Of a stretch of DNA of 64,000 bases, positions 1 to 10,175 are shown in pieces. The translations under genes were made by a program, and so were the position numbers. The DNA is from Coix lacryma-jobi var. lacryma-jobi (taxonomy: Eukaryota > Streptophyta > Magnoliopsida > Poales > Poaceae), in contig CM019827.1 of NCBI GenBank assembly GCA_009763385.1, positions 109,519,204-109,583,203 on the forward strand. The letters are read 5' to 3'. The number at the start of each line of letters is the position of its first letter. Positions within the stretch are counted from its first letter, which is position 1. The notes below the pieces were generated by a model. The model had not been told where the DNA came from. It searched no databases and was given only the letters and a program-made list of their open reading frames with translations.

Positions 1-1101
1 AAGAGAAAGATCAAATAGCTAGCGACTTCACAATAGCTAGCGACTCATAAATAGCTAATCTAGCACGATTTCCTAGAAATACCTCTCTCATAATACTCTC
101 CACAATAATATTTATTTTTTCTTATTTATATGTCTCGTCTAGCTAGCTATTGACAAATTGTCATTGAGAGCCAATAGCATTCTTCCTAGAGATCAAATAG
201 CTAGCGATTAGAACACCATTGCGGACACCCTTATCACCTCTCTCCTAATTAATATAATAGTGACATGTCAGTATATTTAATGCTTATAAAACTCTATGAA
301 ACCTGCATTAATATAAGGTCAGTTTCAATGAGAGTTTTATGGGAGTGTCATGCACATTAAATAGACTGTCACATCAGCTGATTTATACTTTTTGCATCAA
401 ACTCTGAGGAGAGAGAAGATATTCGTTTCATCCCCACAACACGACCTGGGCGACGCTTCCAAGACCGTGAAACTCGAACGAAACCAGTGTTGAGGGGCTT
501 GGGCGTTTCATCGCGAGGCGGAGGTGAGGCCACGGAGGCATGCGCGAGCGCCGGCCATGCGTAAACAGAGGTAAGATAAAGGCATGTGGGATGTATAAAT
601 AGTAAAATAATCTATGAAACCGTGCGTTGAAACTTTGCACCATGAAAAGAGCTTCGTTTTAATGTAAAGTTTCGTAGGTTGAAAACCGGAAGGTGAAACT
701 ATCCATTGATACTGATATGCATGGTCGCATGGACGTGACATATGAAACATGAAGGCCCTGGAAACATGGTCTGTCGTCACACCTTTTTTTAGCATGCAGG
801 GTGTTTGCATTAATTAGACGCGCATGGTGAAAGACCCTGCATGCATCACACACACAAATAGCCAATACACTACTTACGGTATGGGTCCTTATATAGGATG
901 GTCTGAAATGACCTTTCTGCATGCTTTCTTTCAATTGACAGAAAATATAATACCACTTGCTTGTCCTTCCCGATTCTCATGTTTTATTATGTCACCGCAC
1001 TGTGTTTTGCTACCGATTGAGATTTGCAATTATTCCTGTAATATCTACTGCGCTCATTCTTCCATTTCTTATCGATGACGTACCATTTCTATTGCTAAGT
1101 C
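1..1101. other. AT-rich non-coding stretch, no gene seen
   Basis: I see no coding region here. The first 200 bases repeat the words AATAGCTAGCGA and CAATAGC. Around 240-430 the text (AAACTCTATGAAAC, GAGAGTTTTATGGGAGTG, CATCAAACTCTGAGGAG) looks like a decayed grass MITE, but I could not fix its ends. A slightly GC-rich patch at 430-560 has no convincing reading frame. If the gibberellin 2-oxidase exon at 3844-4244 belongs to a working gene, this stretch lies inside its first intron or beyond a broken gene. Confidence 0.5.
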
Positions 1102-1240
1102 GTTCACTGGTAGAGAAACAATCTTTCGTCGATTAAAAAAAAATATTTAGTTCCGGTTTTAAATTTATAACCATGACTAAAAGGGGACTGAGACTTTTAG
1201 TCCCTGTTTGTAATAAAAACTAGGACTAATTCCACCCTTT

Positions 1241-2683
1241 CACTACAGCAGAATCATTTTTTGCCGAGTGCTGGCAGCACTCGGCAAAGAGTCTTTTGCA
1301 CTCGGCGAAGGCTTCCGCACTCGGCGAAGAAAATATCGGCAAAGGGTTCTTTGCCGAGTGCCAAATATCGGGCACACAGTGAAGGCTTTGCCGAGTGCCA
1401 AATATCTGGCACTCGCAAGTCCTGGTATTTTTCACGCAATTTTCTCTCACGCAATCAGCAGGATGATTCGAACTCGCGCGGGGCCTCCTCTACCACTGCA
1501 CTACACATATACGTTCCATATCCGTTTCGGTTACCCATATATTATACTAAACCGAGTGTAACTTGCTTATTTGAGGCCCTAAACAAATTCAAATAAAAAA
1601 GTTGTCAACTACAAAGTTTTCTAACTTTTTGAGATCTACAACTTTTATTTTTGTAGTTTTTCCATCTGAGGTTGTTTATAAAAATTTGAATTTCAAATTT
1701 GATAATTTGAAACGTAGTTTTCGTTGACAAGATGATTTCAAATCAAAAGGTTGTCAACACCAAAGTTTCATAACTTTTCGAGATCTACAACTTTCATTTT
1801 GGTCATCTCTCCATCCGAGATATTTTAAAAAATTCAAATTTTAAATTTTTCAAAATTCGAACGCAGTTTTGCATAACTAGATGACTTCAAATTAAAAAGT
1901 TATCAACTACAAACTTTCATAACTTGTCAAGATCTACAAAGTTTATTTTGGTTGTTTGACCATTTATGCATCCGACATTGTGGTTCTAATATTATTCACA
2001 AACATTATATATCACTCTTGTAGTTTTATAAACTACCAGAGAGATATATAAGATTTGTGAACGAATTTATATTAAGTTTGTCAAATGAAAAAATCACCAA
2101 AACAAAAATTGTTCATCTTGATAAGTTAACCAACTTTGTAGTTAAAAACTTTTTCATTTGGATTAATTTACTGCTTCAAAATGTAATTTAAAAACTGGCT
2201 TTGTCGAGTGTCAAAAAAAAACACTAGGCAAAGAGCTCTTTGCCGAGTGCCACGTGGCTGGCACTCGGCAAAGGCACCTCTTTGCCGAGTGCCAGCCACG
2301 TGGCACTCGGCAAAGACCCGACCACGTGGCACAGTTTGGGGCCACATTCTTTGCCGAGTGCCACGTGGCTGGCACTCGGCAAAGGCACCTCTTTGCCGAG
2401 TGCCGGCCACGTGGCACTCGGCAAAGACCCGACGACGTGGCACAGTTCGGGGCCACATTCTTTGCCGAGTGCCACGTGGCTGGCACTCGGCAAAGAGGTG
2501 CCTTTGCCGAGTGCCTTTCTTTGCCGAGTGTCGGACACTCGGTAAAGCATCCTTTGCCTTATGGTTGCGCTTTGCCGAGTGCCACGTGGCCGGCATTCGG
2601 CAAAGAGGCTCTTTGCCGAGTGCCCGAAATTTGGCACTCGGCAAAGCCCCAGGCACTCGGCAAAGATTGATTTTCCCGTAGTG
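1241..2683. mobile_element. Nested non-autonomous CACTA element with TTTGCCGAGTGC subterminal repeats
   Basis: The ends are CACTACAGCAG on the left and CCCGTAGTG on the right, with TTT flanking both sides (1238-1240 and 2684-2686). Dense direct and inverted TTTGCCGAGTGC / GCACTCGGCAAA repeats occupy 1259-1402 and 2197-2666. These are the subterminal repeats that CACTA transposase proteins of the TnpA type are known to bind. The 1443-bp element has no transposase, so it would need one from elsewhere, for example from relatives of the elements at 5826 or 57685. Long open frames over the repeats are produced by the repeat itself and are not genes. Confidence 0.9.
1601..2000. repeat. Degenerate tandem repeat, period about 149 bp, inside the nested CACTA element
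   Basis: The phrase GTTGTCAACTACAAAG followed by AACTTTTTGAGATCTACAAC recurs at about 1601, 1750 and 1899, giving a period near 149 bp and roughly two and a half copies. It fills the AT-rich core between the two subterminal repeat blocks. Function unknown. Confidence 0.7.
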
Positions 2684-3118
2684 TTTAGTTTCAGTTCTAA
2701 AAGTCACAAAAGTTTATCAGTCAAAAAAATTTTAGTCCCGGTTATAGAAACATGAACCCGGACTAAAGGTGTGACGTTTAGTCCCGCTTTGAAACACGAA
2801 ACCGGACTAAAGGTATCTCCAGAGTGAATTTAAAAGAAAAGTGTATCTTGTCTTTGTTAGATCTAGGGTGTAGTTGGGATGGTAACACGCCAAAGGGCTA
2901 TAGTAGGAGGTCTTGAGTTCGAATGTCCACACACCCACATTTTTTTCTCCATAATATAAACAACTTTGTTCCCGGTTGTAGAGAATCCCCATATAAACAC
3001 CTTTAGTCCCGATTGTAGAGAATCGGGACTAAAAATTAGGACATTTAGTCTCGATTCTATAAACAGGATTAGAGAGGGTTACGAACCGGGACTTAAACCC
3101 ATACTTGTACTAGTGGTT

Positions 3119-3843
3119 GGTACGTATGGCAGTGGCAAAAATTGGACATGCTTTTGTACAGTGGTGGCATTGTATCTAAATCGTACAAAAGCAATGCCAA
3201 ATTTCGGAGTTCTAATTGGCAAAATTCAATGGCATCAAACACTGCTAGAGAATAAACTTTTGAACCGCGCCTAAATTTGAATTTAGTCTTGGCTAGAATT
3301 AGATCCGGGACTAACTGAGCATTAATCTCAGTTGGTGTTACAAACCCGGACTAAAGAGTCTATATTAGACCTAGTTGGTGCGTCTAACCTGGACTAAAGA
3401 GTCTTGACCTTTTAGTCCCGGATGATTATAGCAACCCGGACTAAAGGTTGACATTTATCAACCGGGACTAAAGGTCTCTCACCTGAGACTAAAGGTTCTT
3501 CATGAGTGAATTCAAAAGGAGAGTGTTCAGAACTGTGTCGCATGTGTTGTGTAGCTGATTGAGTTGGTGAGCAAGTTACGCGTGTGGCGAGAGATCCTGG
3601 AGGAAAAGGAGAGTATATAATTCTAGTGGAAGTACAATCACGCATGCTTTTACAACATCGGTATATCCAGTACTCCCCGTGGCACTGACCACTGAGATGA
3701 TGCAAGCGTATGTTACTTTGTACACAATATGCATGGATGCAGCGGAAATAAGTTTTCGTGTCTATACATATACATATATAAGTGACAATATGCATGCATG
3801 CACCGGAAGCATGCATAGTTGCATAGAATTAGATATACCGTAC
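3119..3843. other. Non-coding sequence with a second CACTA subterminal-repeat remnant; putative part of GA2ox intron 1
   Basis: Between about 3265 and 3500 there are at least six copies of CCGGACTAAAG / CTTTAGTCCCGG in both orientations, so this is a decayed relative of the element at 1105-3115; its ends are not recognisable. The part next to the GA2ox exon (3700-3843) is rich in ATGCATGCA words and starts, on the minus strand, with a GTACGG splice donor. I found no second GA2ox exon here. Confidence 0.6.
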
Positions 3844-4244
3844 CTGAACCGGGAAGGATCCTCCGCGTCGATGAGCTCGGCCTTGCGCGCCACTGCGGTG
3901 GGTTCGGCGTGCAGGATGAGGTACTCCAGCTCGCCGACGTCGCCGTTGGCACCAATGTTCCGGCTGCCATACCCTAGCGGGTCCGGCGGCCCCGCCGCCT
4001 GCTTCACCTGCGCGGGGCGCGCGAAGAAGGCCGACGCGGCGGAGTCCAGCCGGGCGGACACCCGCGGCGGCACGCCGTGGTTGACGGCCTTGAAGAAGCC
4101 GCGCTCCGCGCACGCGCGCACCAGCCGGCGCGCCAGGTCACCGCGCCTGGACGGCGCCGCCGACATGTCCACCGTCGGGATAATGCCGAGCGGGAGCGAC
4201 TCCGACGCCGCCATCTCACGGCCTACCGCCGACGGCACTACCAT
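3844..4244 (-). CDS. GA2ox: Gibberellin 2-beta-dioxygenase, exon 1 (partial gene)
   Basis: Reading minus from ATG at 4244, the 133 complete codons match the N-terminal non-haem dioxygenase domain (DIOX_N) of plant gibberellin 2-oxidases. The motifs MVVPSAVGRE, GFFKAVNHGVP, PLGYGSRNIGANGDVGELEY and DPSRF are visible. This family inactivates bioactive gibberellins by 2-beta-hydroxylation, using iron and 2-oxoglutarate in the cytoplasm. The frame meets a GTACGG donor at 3843, in phase 2, exactly where GA2ox exon 1 normally ends. The catalytic His-x-Asp...His triad lies in later exons, which I could not find in the 3.8 kb to the window edge. Either intron 1 is long and loaded with transposons, or the gene is truncated. 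GC content is high here and codon use is grass-like, unlike the surroundings. Confidence 0.85.
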
Positions 4245-4945
4245 GAGTCTGGATTAAGAGGTATCGCGTGATATGATATGATTGCCCCGTGCCTCGTGCT
4301 TGTGTGGATGCTGCCGGCCGGTCGGGGTGGTGGGGGTGGCCGCGCGCCCCGCGCACGTATAAATGGTAGTGTGCGGTGTGCGTGGAGACGGACGGAGATG
4401 AAGATTCCGCTTGGAATGCTGACAGTTTGTTCTGGTTTTGACCTGGTGTCCTCGCTCGGTCGACTTCGTATTTGTTTACGCAAACGAAGCAGTTGGCCCG
4501 CCGATCCCTCCGTCTCTCTGGAATGCAGGCCGCGATCTAATTTTATTGCGGGGTCTGTGTCTATGCGCGGGTGGTGGGTACGGAGAGCAGATCTTCTGTG
4601 CTTCTCAGTTTCTCATGTTTGATGCACAGACCTGGTGTTTTTATTCGATTGGGGGAGGGTTGTGCTTGTGCATTTTTAAATTTTAACTAGTAGTAGTCAT
4701 ATCTATGATGCTCTAGTAGTTTTTATTATTAATCATAAGTGCTAATAGTAATTTATATATGTTTCTTCAAATCTAAGAAGAAACTTGTGGCTACTCAGAA
4801 AGCGAGATGCATATTTGTTTTTGAACAGCTGGAGTATATATTATGCAAATTTTTATCCATAACATATTCAGTATGTAGTACCAGTTGTGATTCATGATTA
4901 ATTAATAGACAATTTTTTTTCAAACAGATGATAACTTTATATGAT
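4245..4945 (-). promoter_or_regulatory. Presumed 5' UTR and promoter side of the GA2ox exon
   Basis: This is the sequence upstream of the GA2ox ATG on the minus strand. The first 250 bases are GC-rich and pyrimidine/purine-skewed, as grass 5' UTRs often are, then the sequence becomes AT-rich. I see no clear TATA box in the minus orientation at a sensible distance, so this is assigned by position only. Confidence 0.35.
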
Positions 4946-4953
4946 TAGATTAG

Positions 4954-5750
4954 CAGGGCCGTCCTAACAATTTATAGGGCTCTTGGGAAGCATGACACTA
5001 AGAGCCCGCAATCTAATATTTTAGTATGACAATTGAAAGATATAACAGTAATAATAAGAGTTAACTTGCAACATACATTTAGTTTATGAAAAAAACGACA
5101 GTACATAAAAAGCTAAAAGAACGTAAAATAACTATTATGGTTACCTTAAATATAATTATTATGGTTACCTCAAATAGAACTATGGTTCTTCATTGCTTTT
5201 TACAATTTTAGAAAATTACAATTTTACAAAATTAGAAACCTATCACAGTAATATGAAATGACTCTAATTTAAAACAAATTACCTAGAGCTTGTATGGCTC
5301 AAAGAATTAAATAAATAATTAATGGATCAACTATTGGCTTCGATCCCTTGATGCCTAATAGGTTAGATTGTAAGCGAATTAGAAGTTGTCACTTATATGG
5401 CTATACCTGATAACTGAAGTTTTTAGGGAGACAAAGACGGAAGGAAACAGAGCAAAGCAAATGCTAGTGCTGGCCAAATCCAATCACCATCAGTCGATCA
5501 ATGTTGAGTGGCAGAATGACTGCAATAGCTATGCAGCACGCTCTCACATGAGTCGAAGGGACGTGGGAATACCACTCATCGGACATCGCGGCCGCGCGGG
5601 CTAAACGTAGAACAAGACTCAGTATAGCTGGTATGAGCCAAATAGACAAATATGTACTCCATATACTAAAGATATCTATACTTATGGGCCCCTAAACATT
5701 GTGGGCCCCTGGCCGTCGCACCTGCTGCCCTCCCCTCTGGGACAGGCCTG
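4954..5750. mobile_element. Non-autonomous hAT element
   Basis: The element starts CAGGGCCGTCC and ends GGACAGGCCTG (complement CAGGCCTGTCC), matching at 9 of the first 11 bases. It is flanked by perfect 8-bp duplications TAGATTAG at 4946-4953 and 5751-5758. An 8-bp duplication with a CAGGG-type terminus is diagnostic of the hAT superfamily. The 797-bp interior is AT-rich and codes for nothing I recognise. Confidence 0.85.
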
Positions 5751-5843
5751 TAGATTAGAGGAAATTAACTCGCGAGCTACATAGTCCTTGTCAAATTAAT
5801 CGAGCAGTGTCATAGGCCAACAACACACTACAGGAGGTTCCGG

Positions 5844-6318
5844 CTTTGCCGAGTGCTGCCAGCACTCGGCGAAGGCTTCGCCGAGTGCCGCACTCGGCAA
5901 AGGGCACTCGACGAAGAAATTGTCGGCAAAGATTTCTTTGCCGAGTGCCAAATATCGGGCACTCGGCAAAGGCTTCGCCGAGTGCCAGGTCAGCACTCGG
6001 TCAAGCAAACAGGAGCCGTCATTTGACGGCCTCTTTGCCGAGTGCCACGTGGGCCGACACTCGGCAAAGAGGGCCTCTTTGCCGAGTGCCACGTGGGCTG
6101 CACTCGGCAAAGGGTGCCTCTTTGCCGAGTGCCACGTTGGCCGGCACTCGGCAAAGGGTGCCTCTTTGCCGAGTGCCACGTTGGCCGACACTTGGCAAAG
6201 ACGGCCTCTTTGCCGAGTGTTATGGCCAAGGCACTCGGCAAAGAGGCTGAGCTGGGGAAAATTTGCCCAGCTTTGCCAAGTGTCGTGGCCTCTTTGCCGA
6301 GTGTGGCACTCGGCAAAG
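5844..6318. repeat. Left subterminal repeat block of CACTA-2
   Basis: About twenty copies of CTTTGCCGAGTG or its complement CACTCGGCAAAG alternate in orientation, many paired into short palindromes such as GCCGAGTGCCACGTGGGCC. These are expected transposase-binding sites. Open frames over this block are repeat-driven. Confidence 0.9.
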
Positions 6319-6365
6319 CTGGGAAAAATGGAATTTTTTTTTCTGTTTTCATTTTCCTTCACAGA

Positions 6366-6570
6366 AAAAATATCACACATCCATATTCCATTTCAGACAA
6401 ATATCAAATGCATATATATCACACATCCATATATCACATGCATATCCATTTCAGACAAATATCACACGTTCAGTCTCCATGCATCACAAGGTCACAAGTT
6501 TATTACAAGTTCATCACAAGTTCACAAGTCCATCACATCCATCTCACAAGTCCATGACAAATCTAAGTCG
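6366..6570. repeat. ATATCACACATCC-type simple repeat
   Basis: Imperfect repeats of ATATCACACATCCATAT and later CACAAGTTCATCACAAG lie between the subterminal block and the end of the coding remnant. CACTA-3 has a comparable ATATATCACAT tract in the same place (58400-58510), so it is probably the 3' untranslated part of the family. Confidence 0.65.
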
Positions 6571-6576
6571 GCCCTC

Positions 6577-6967
6577 ACTGCTCACCTTGGTGCTCAGATT
6601 GTGAAGAACCCCCACCTTGCCACGCATCCCACGACCCGCCCGAAGGACCACCTTGCCAACCTTGCCACCCGGGCGGCGGAGGTCCAGATGGCCACCCGGT
6701 GTACCCCGACTGGCCAGGAAGGTAACCTGGCCACCCATAGGGCGGAGGAGGGCCACCGGGGAGCCACTCAGGCTGCGGAGGAGGGCCACCAGTGATGTGC
6801 AGAGTGTGCGGAGGAAGGCCAGGTTGAGGAGTCGGTGCCGAACCCTCCGACTGTGAGTGCACAAAGGAGAAGCAAAATCGTTAGCACCTGGATAAACAAC
6901 CATATATACTCACCGGAGTCTCTGTTGAAGGAGTAACAGGAGGCACAAAAGGAGTGAGCAGCAATGT
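6577..6967 (-). pseudogene. C-terminal exons of the CACTA second ORF, remnant
   Basis: Reading minus, the last exon (from a CTCACAG acceptor near 6851 down to a stop near 6577) encodes a Pro-, Gly- and Trp-rich tail with words such as GWPGYLPGQSGYTGWPSG. CACTA-3 ends its second ORF with a comparable tail (GWNPAGGQAGGSSQGWPGW at 58587-58694). A short preceding exon (about 6915-6967) ends at a GTGAGT donor. The rest of the second ORF (Ptta/En/Spm-type protein) is missing because an internal deletion joined this tail to the TNP2 transposase at about 6967. Confidence 0.6.
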
Positions 6968-8572
6968 AGTGCGGACAAAGAAGATCATTGAAATAGGGGA
7001 GTCTAGTCAAGCCCGATATATGGGTCCACATGTGTTCCTCTCCGTACCCGAAAAAACGTCCGTTGTCTTTATCAAACTTCAGAGCCTCTATATCGGCACG
7101 GACCTCAGAACCGCTCTTGAACTGAGGAATGGGGTTGGTGACTTGAACACCTTTCCTGAAGTGCTTGATGTCACGTCTAAACGGATGGTCAAAAGGCAAG
7201 AATTGACGATGTTGGTCGAATGAAGAATACTTGCCTCCCTTCTTCAACCAAGTGAACTTCACAGCTGCCTTGCATATTGGGCATGGGAACTTCCCGTGAA
7301 CACACCAAGCGCTAAATAAGCCATACGCCAGGAAGTCATGCAGGGAGTACTGGTACCACACTTGCATTTTGACGTTCTTCATTGTTGCTCGGTCATATGT
7401 TAGTACCGGGTTTTCCCAAGCTTCGAACAATTCATCAAACAAAGGCTCCATGAACACACCCATATTGTTCCCCGGGTGTCCAGGAATTATCAGCGACAAG
7501 AATACGTTCTTAGGGTCAAACATAACACCTGGAGGGAGATTGAGGGGGATCACAAACACAGGCCAACAAGTGTATGGGGCCGCCATCATTCCACACGGGT
7601 TGAACCCATCTGTTGCCAGCGCCACACGTACATTTCGAGCCTCCATAGCTTTGCCAGGATGCATGGCATCGAAATGCTTCCATGCTTCACCATCCGATGG
7701 GTGTACCATCTTGTCAGGATTGTATCTTTTGCCATTCTTGTGTCATGTCATCTGTTTCGCAGAGTCCTCTGTCATGTACAGTCGTTGGATCCTAGGTATG
7801 AAAGGAAGGTACTGTAGGACCATCTCGGGGATATTAAGTTGTTCCTTCTTGCCATATCCATGGTCTACCTCCACATACCTAGAGGCTTTGCACTTTGGAC
7901 AGTGTGTTGCTTTCTCGTGATCTTTCCTGAATAGGACGCACCCTTTTGGACAAGCATGGATTTGCTCATACGACATCTTAAGTGCACGAAGAAGTTTCTG
8001 CGACTCGTACGTGTTCTTCGGCAGAATGTGACCCTCCGGCAACAGGGTGCCCAAAATTGCCAACATGCCATCGAAGGCGTCTCGACTCAAGCTATACTGC
8101 GACTTGAACCCCATTAGGCGTCCAATGGCATCAAGTTGTGAAACCATTGTCTTTTCATGAAGGGGCTTCTGTGCCGAAGACATCATGTCGTAGAACGCCT
8201 TTGCGGTGTCCTCTGGCTCCTCCAATCCTTCACCGAATTGTGCCTCTTGAAAGTCTCGCATCATGTCTGCTACCCCGGCATCTCCATCATACTCCTCGAG
8301 GCGTTGTCTCACCACCTCCTCTCTAATCCGATCGGCTTCAGCATGGTGGACCCAACAAGTATAGTTTTCAACGAATCCGTACTTGTAAAGATCTACCCCC
8401 ACGTTATTCTTATATTTTCTTTTCTTGTTCCCACATTTGCTGCAGGGACACGCATCCGACTCGACCCTTTAGCAGCCGGACCAAACGCATGCTCTAAGAA
8501 AGCATTGGTCTTAGTAACCCATTCTGTGCTCTTACTTGCGTGGCCCATGTACATCCAGTCACGGTTATCCAT
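6967..8572 (-). pseudogene. TNP2-like CACTA transposase (Transposase_21), truncated and disrupted
   Basis: From ATG at 8572 the minus strand encodes the transposase-associated domain (MDNRDWMYMG... then CPCSKCGNKKRK with its Cys cluster) and about 450 residues of the Transposase_21 domain (for example ATDGFNPCGMMAAPYTCWPV, LSLIIPGHPGNNMGVFMEPL, YSSFDQHRQFLPFDHPFRRD). There are three lesions. A one-base frameshift lies near 8465. A TGA at 7743-7745 replaces the Trp that the CACTA-3 copy has (QMTWHKK). Homology stops after LPYFNDLL at about 6970, where an internal deletion removed the rest. The protein normally cuts at CACTA ends; this copy cannot be active. Confidence 0.88.
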
Positions 8573-8639
8573 CCTCTGGCATATACATATGTAAGCGAGT
8601 AATAAAACCAGCAATTGCATCTACACGACGTTCCTACCA

Positions 8640-9373
8640 TCTAATAGGTGAAGGATAGGTCCTAATCCCACCCGAGGATGCGCAGATGGGTTAGTTTCCA
8701 TGTTCTACTCCTACCCGAGACAGAATTTCGGCAGCACCTCCTCGCTGTTCTCCCGATACACGTCTTGGCAAGGAGAGTGTGTATCCGGAGAACAACGAGG
8801 AGGTGGTGCCGAAACTCTGACTCTGACAGGAGCAAAACATGGAAACTAGTTCATCTACGCATCCGCGGGCTGTCCAAAATACGTGGACAATCCGAAAGAG
8901 ATACGGTCGCAGATATGCAAAGGTCTGAATATCTAAGACTGTATCTCTTTCGAACGGGAGACGTCTAACTAGGTTACGCGACCAAAGACCAGATACCTAG
9001 GGATACAGATAGAGGGGTTATACCTAAGGTGTCGGTGAGGTCAGGGTAGCGGGGCAGTGGTGAGTCGGGGCAGTGGCGACACGACGTGGTGCAGGCAGAC
9101 CCGCAACGCCGACGAAGACGATCGGGGTCGCCGAGTCCCTCCGACGGGTCCTCCTGCCAAAAAAAAGAGCATATGGTTAGTCTCGACCAAAAATTTTGGC
9201 AGCACCTCCCCTGCACGGGGAGGTTCCCAAAACCTGCAGAAAAGGTCGGCACGAAGGCCAACAACCACATGTATACCGGACATAGTCACGAAGGCCAACA
9301 ATCACAATAGTACCAAGATGAGCCATGTACTTTACTTCTATTTCCATGCAGATAACAGTATCGAAGTAGTATA
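8640..9373. other. Non-coding 5' region of the CACTA-2 transposase gene
   Basis: No coding sequence is recognisable. A CAG acceptor precedes the transposase ATG near 8575, so an intron of the transposase transcript probably lies here. The phrase TTCGGCAGCACCTCC occurs at about 8727 and a variant, TTTTGGCAGCACCTCCCC, at about 9194. Confidence 0.45.
8721..8819. repeat. Imperfect inverted repeat, about 40-bp arms
   Basis: The arm starting CAGAATTTCGGCAGCACC (8721-8761) is complementary, with about five mismatches, to the arm ending GGTGGTGCCGAAACTCTG (8779-8818), leaving a loop of about 17 bases. It would fold into one hairpin as RNA. It lies in the leader side of the transposase gene. Confidence 0.65.
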
Positions 9374-9471
9374 ACTACTACTAACACTAACACTACTACT
9401 AACACTAACACTTCTAACTACTACTAACACTACTACTAACTACTAACTACTAACTACTAACTACTAAGTAC
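9374..9471. repeat. Simple repeat of ACTACTAAC / ACTAACT units
   Basis: Runs of CTACTAACACTAACA and CTAACTACTAACTA, adjoining the Stowaway MITE at its TA target site. Confidence 0.9.
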
Positions 9472-9473
9472 TA

Positions 9474-9546
9474 CTCCCTCCGTCCTAAAATAAGCGGCCC
9501 TTTAGCTACAGAGGCTAAAGGGTCACTTATTATGGGACGGAGGGAG
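9474..9546. mobile_element. Stowaway-type MITE, 73 bp
   Basis: It starts CTCCCTCCGTCC and ends GGACGGAGGGAG, is almost one perfect palindrome (CCCTTTAGC ... GCTAAAGGG in the middle), and is flanked by TA on both sides. These are the hallmarks of Stowaway (Tc1/mariner-derived) MITEs. Confidence 0.93.
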
Positions 9547-9654
9547 TAACTATTTACTAACTACATAGGGCATACCTTCGCGACGAGAATAGCAAGAACG
9601 AGCTTCGGCGACGGCGATGGGGACGACCGAAGCGGCTTGACGGCGGGGCCACTC

Positions 9655-9905
9655 TTCTCCTTCCTCTCCTCCTCCACCTCCTCCTCCTCTTCCTCCTCTC
9701 CTCCTCCACCTCCTCCTCTCCTCTCCTCCTCCTCGGCAGGGCGGGCCCGGGGCCGGGGGCGCCGGGGGGCGGCGGCCCGGGGCGGGGGTGCGGCGACCGG
9801 GGCGCGGCGGGGCGGGGCGGGGCCGGCGGCGCTGCGGTGGGCAGCGGCGCGGCGGTGGGTGCGTGTTTGTGTGCGGGTGCGTGAGTGTGTGTGGCCGCGG
9901 AGCAC
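9655..9905. other. Polypyrimidine tract and very GC-rich segment
   Basis: A CTCCTCC-type tract (9655-9735) runs into about 170 bases of nearly pure G+C with many CpGs (GGGCGCCGGGGGGCGGCGG and similar). It is on the promoter side of the minus-strand transposase. In maize En/Spm a GC-rich downstream control region near the promoter is a known methylation target; equivalence here is inference. Confidence 0.6.
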
Positions 9906-9935
9906 GTGTTTTATATTTTTTTTATTTTCGAACGG

Positions 9936-10175
9936 CTTTGCCGAGTGCCAGATCGGCTGGCACTCGGCAAAGGTCCCCTCTTTGCCGAGTGCCAGCCGAT
10001 CTGGCACTCGGCAAAGAGGGGACCTTTGCCGAGTGCCAGCCGATCTGGCACTCGGCAAAGAGGGCCACGCGGCAGACATACCCCGGCCAGCAGGCAAGGC
10101 TTCGCCGAGTGCCAGCTGGCACGACACTCGGCAAAGATGCTCTTTGCCGAGTGTCAGGGCTGACACTCGGCAAAG
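9936..10175. repeat. Inner right subterminal repeat block of CACTA-2
   Basis: Alternating CTTTGCCGAGTGCCAG and CTGGCACTCGGCAAAG copies, several around GCCGATCTGGC, adjoin the left arm of the palindrome. Confidence 0.9.

Larger units (their letters stand above)
1105..3115. mobile_element. Non-autonomous CACTA element with TTTAGTCCCGG subterminal repeats, itself interrupted
   Basis: The left end begins CACTGGTAGAGAAAC and the right end reads CTTGTACTAGTG, whose complement is CACTAGTACAAG. The flanking bases are GTT on both sides (1102-1104 and 3116-3118), the 3-bp duplication typical of CACTA (DTC) elements. Both sides carry inverted copies of TTTAGTCCCGGTT / AACCGGGACTAAA, a subterminal motif seen in many small grass CACTA elements. 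A second CACTA element is inserted at 1241-2683; without it this element is about 565 bp. It encodes nothing. The left terminus is CACTG rather than CACTA, a single-base divergence. Confidence 0.8.

Noticed and set aside
2208..2681. Long overlapping open frames on both strands over the TTTGCCGAGTGCC blocks (also 5796-6795, 9561-10200, 11028-11615, 57586-58489)
   Set aside because: All frames repeat the same few words (LPSA, CRVP, ALGKE, TRQR) because they translate the transposon subterminal repeats. They are not genes.
1..3843. GA2ox exons 2 and 3
   Set aside because: I searched the minus strand for the dioxygenase catalytic motifs and saw none; the region is transposon-derived.
5844..6318. 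Regularly repeated short motif with spacers, at first glance like a CRISPR array
   Set aside because: The motif occurs in both orientations, spacing is irregular, it sits at CACTA termini and the genome is eukaryotic.
9637..9900. Ser-, Pro- and Arg-rich open frames
   Set aside because: Low-complexity translation of the polypyrimidine and GC-rich block; no domain signature and it is open in several frames.
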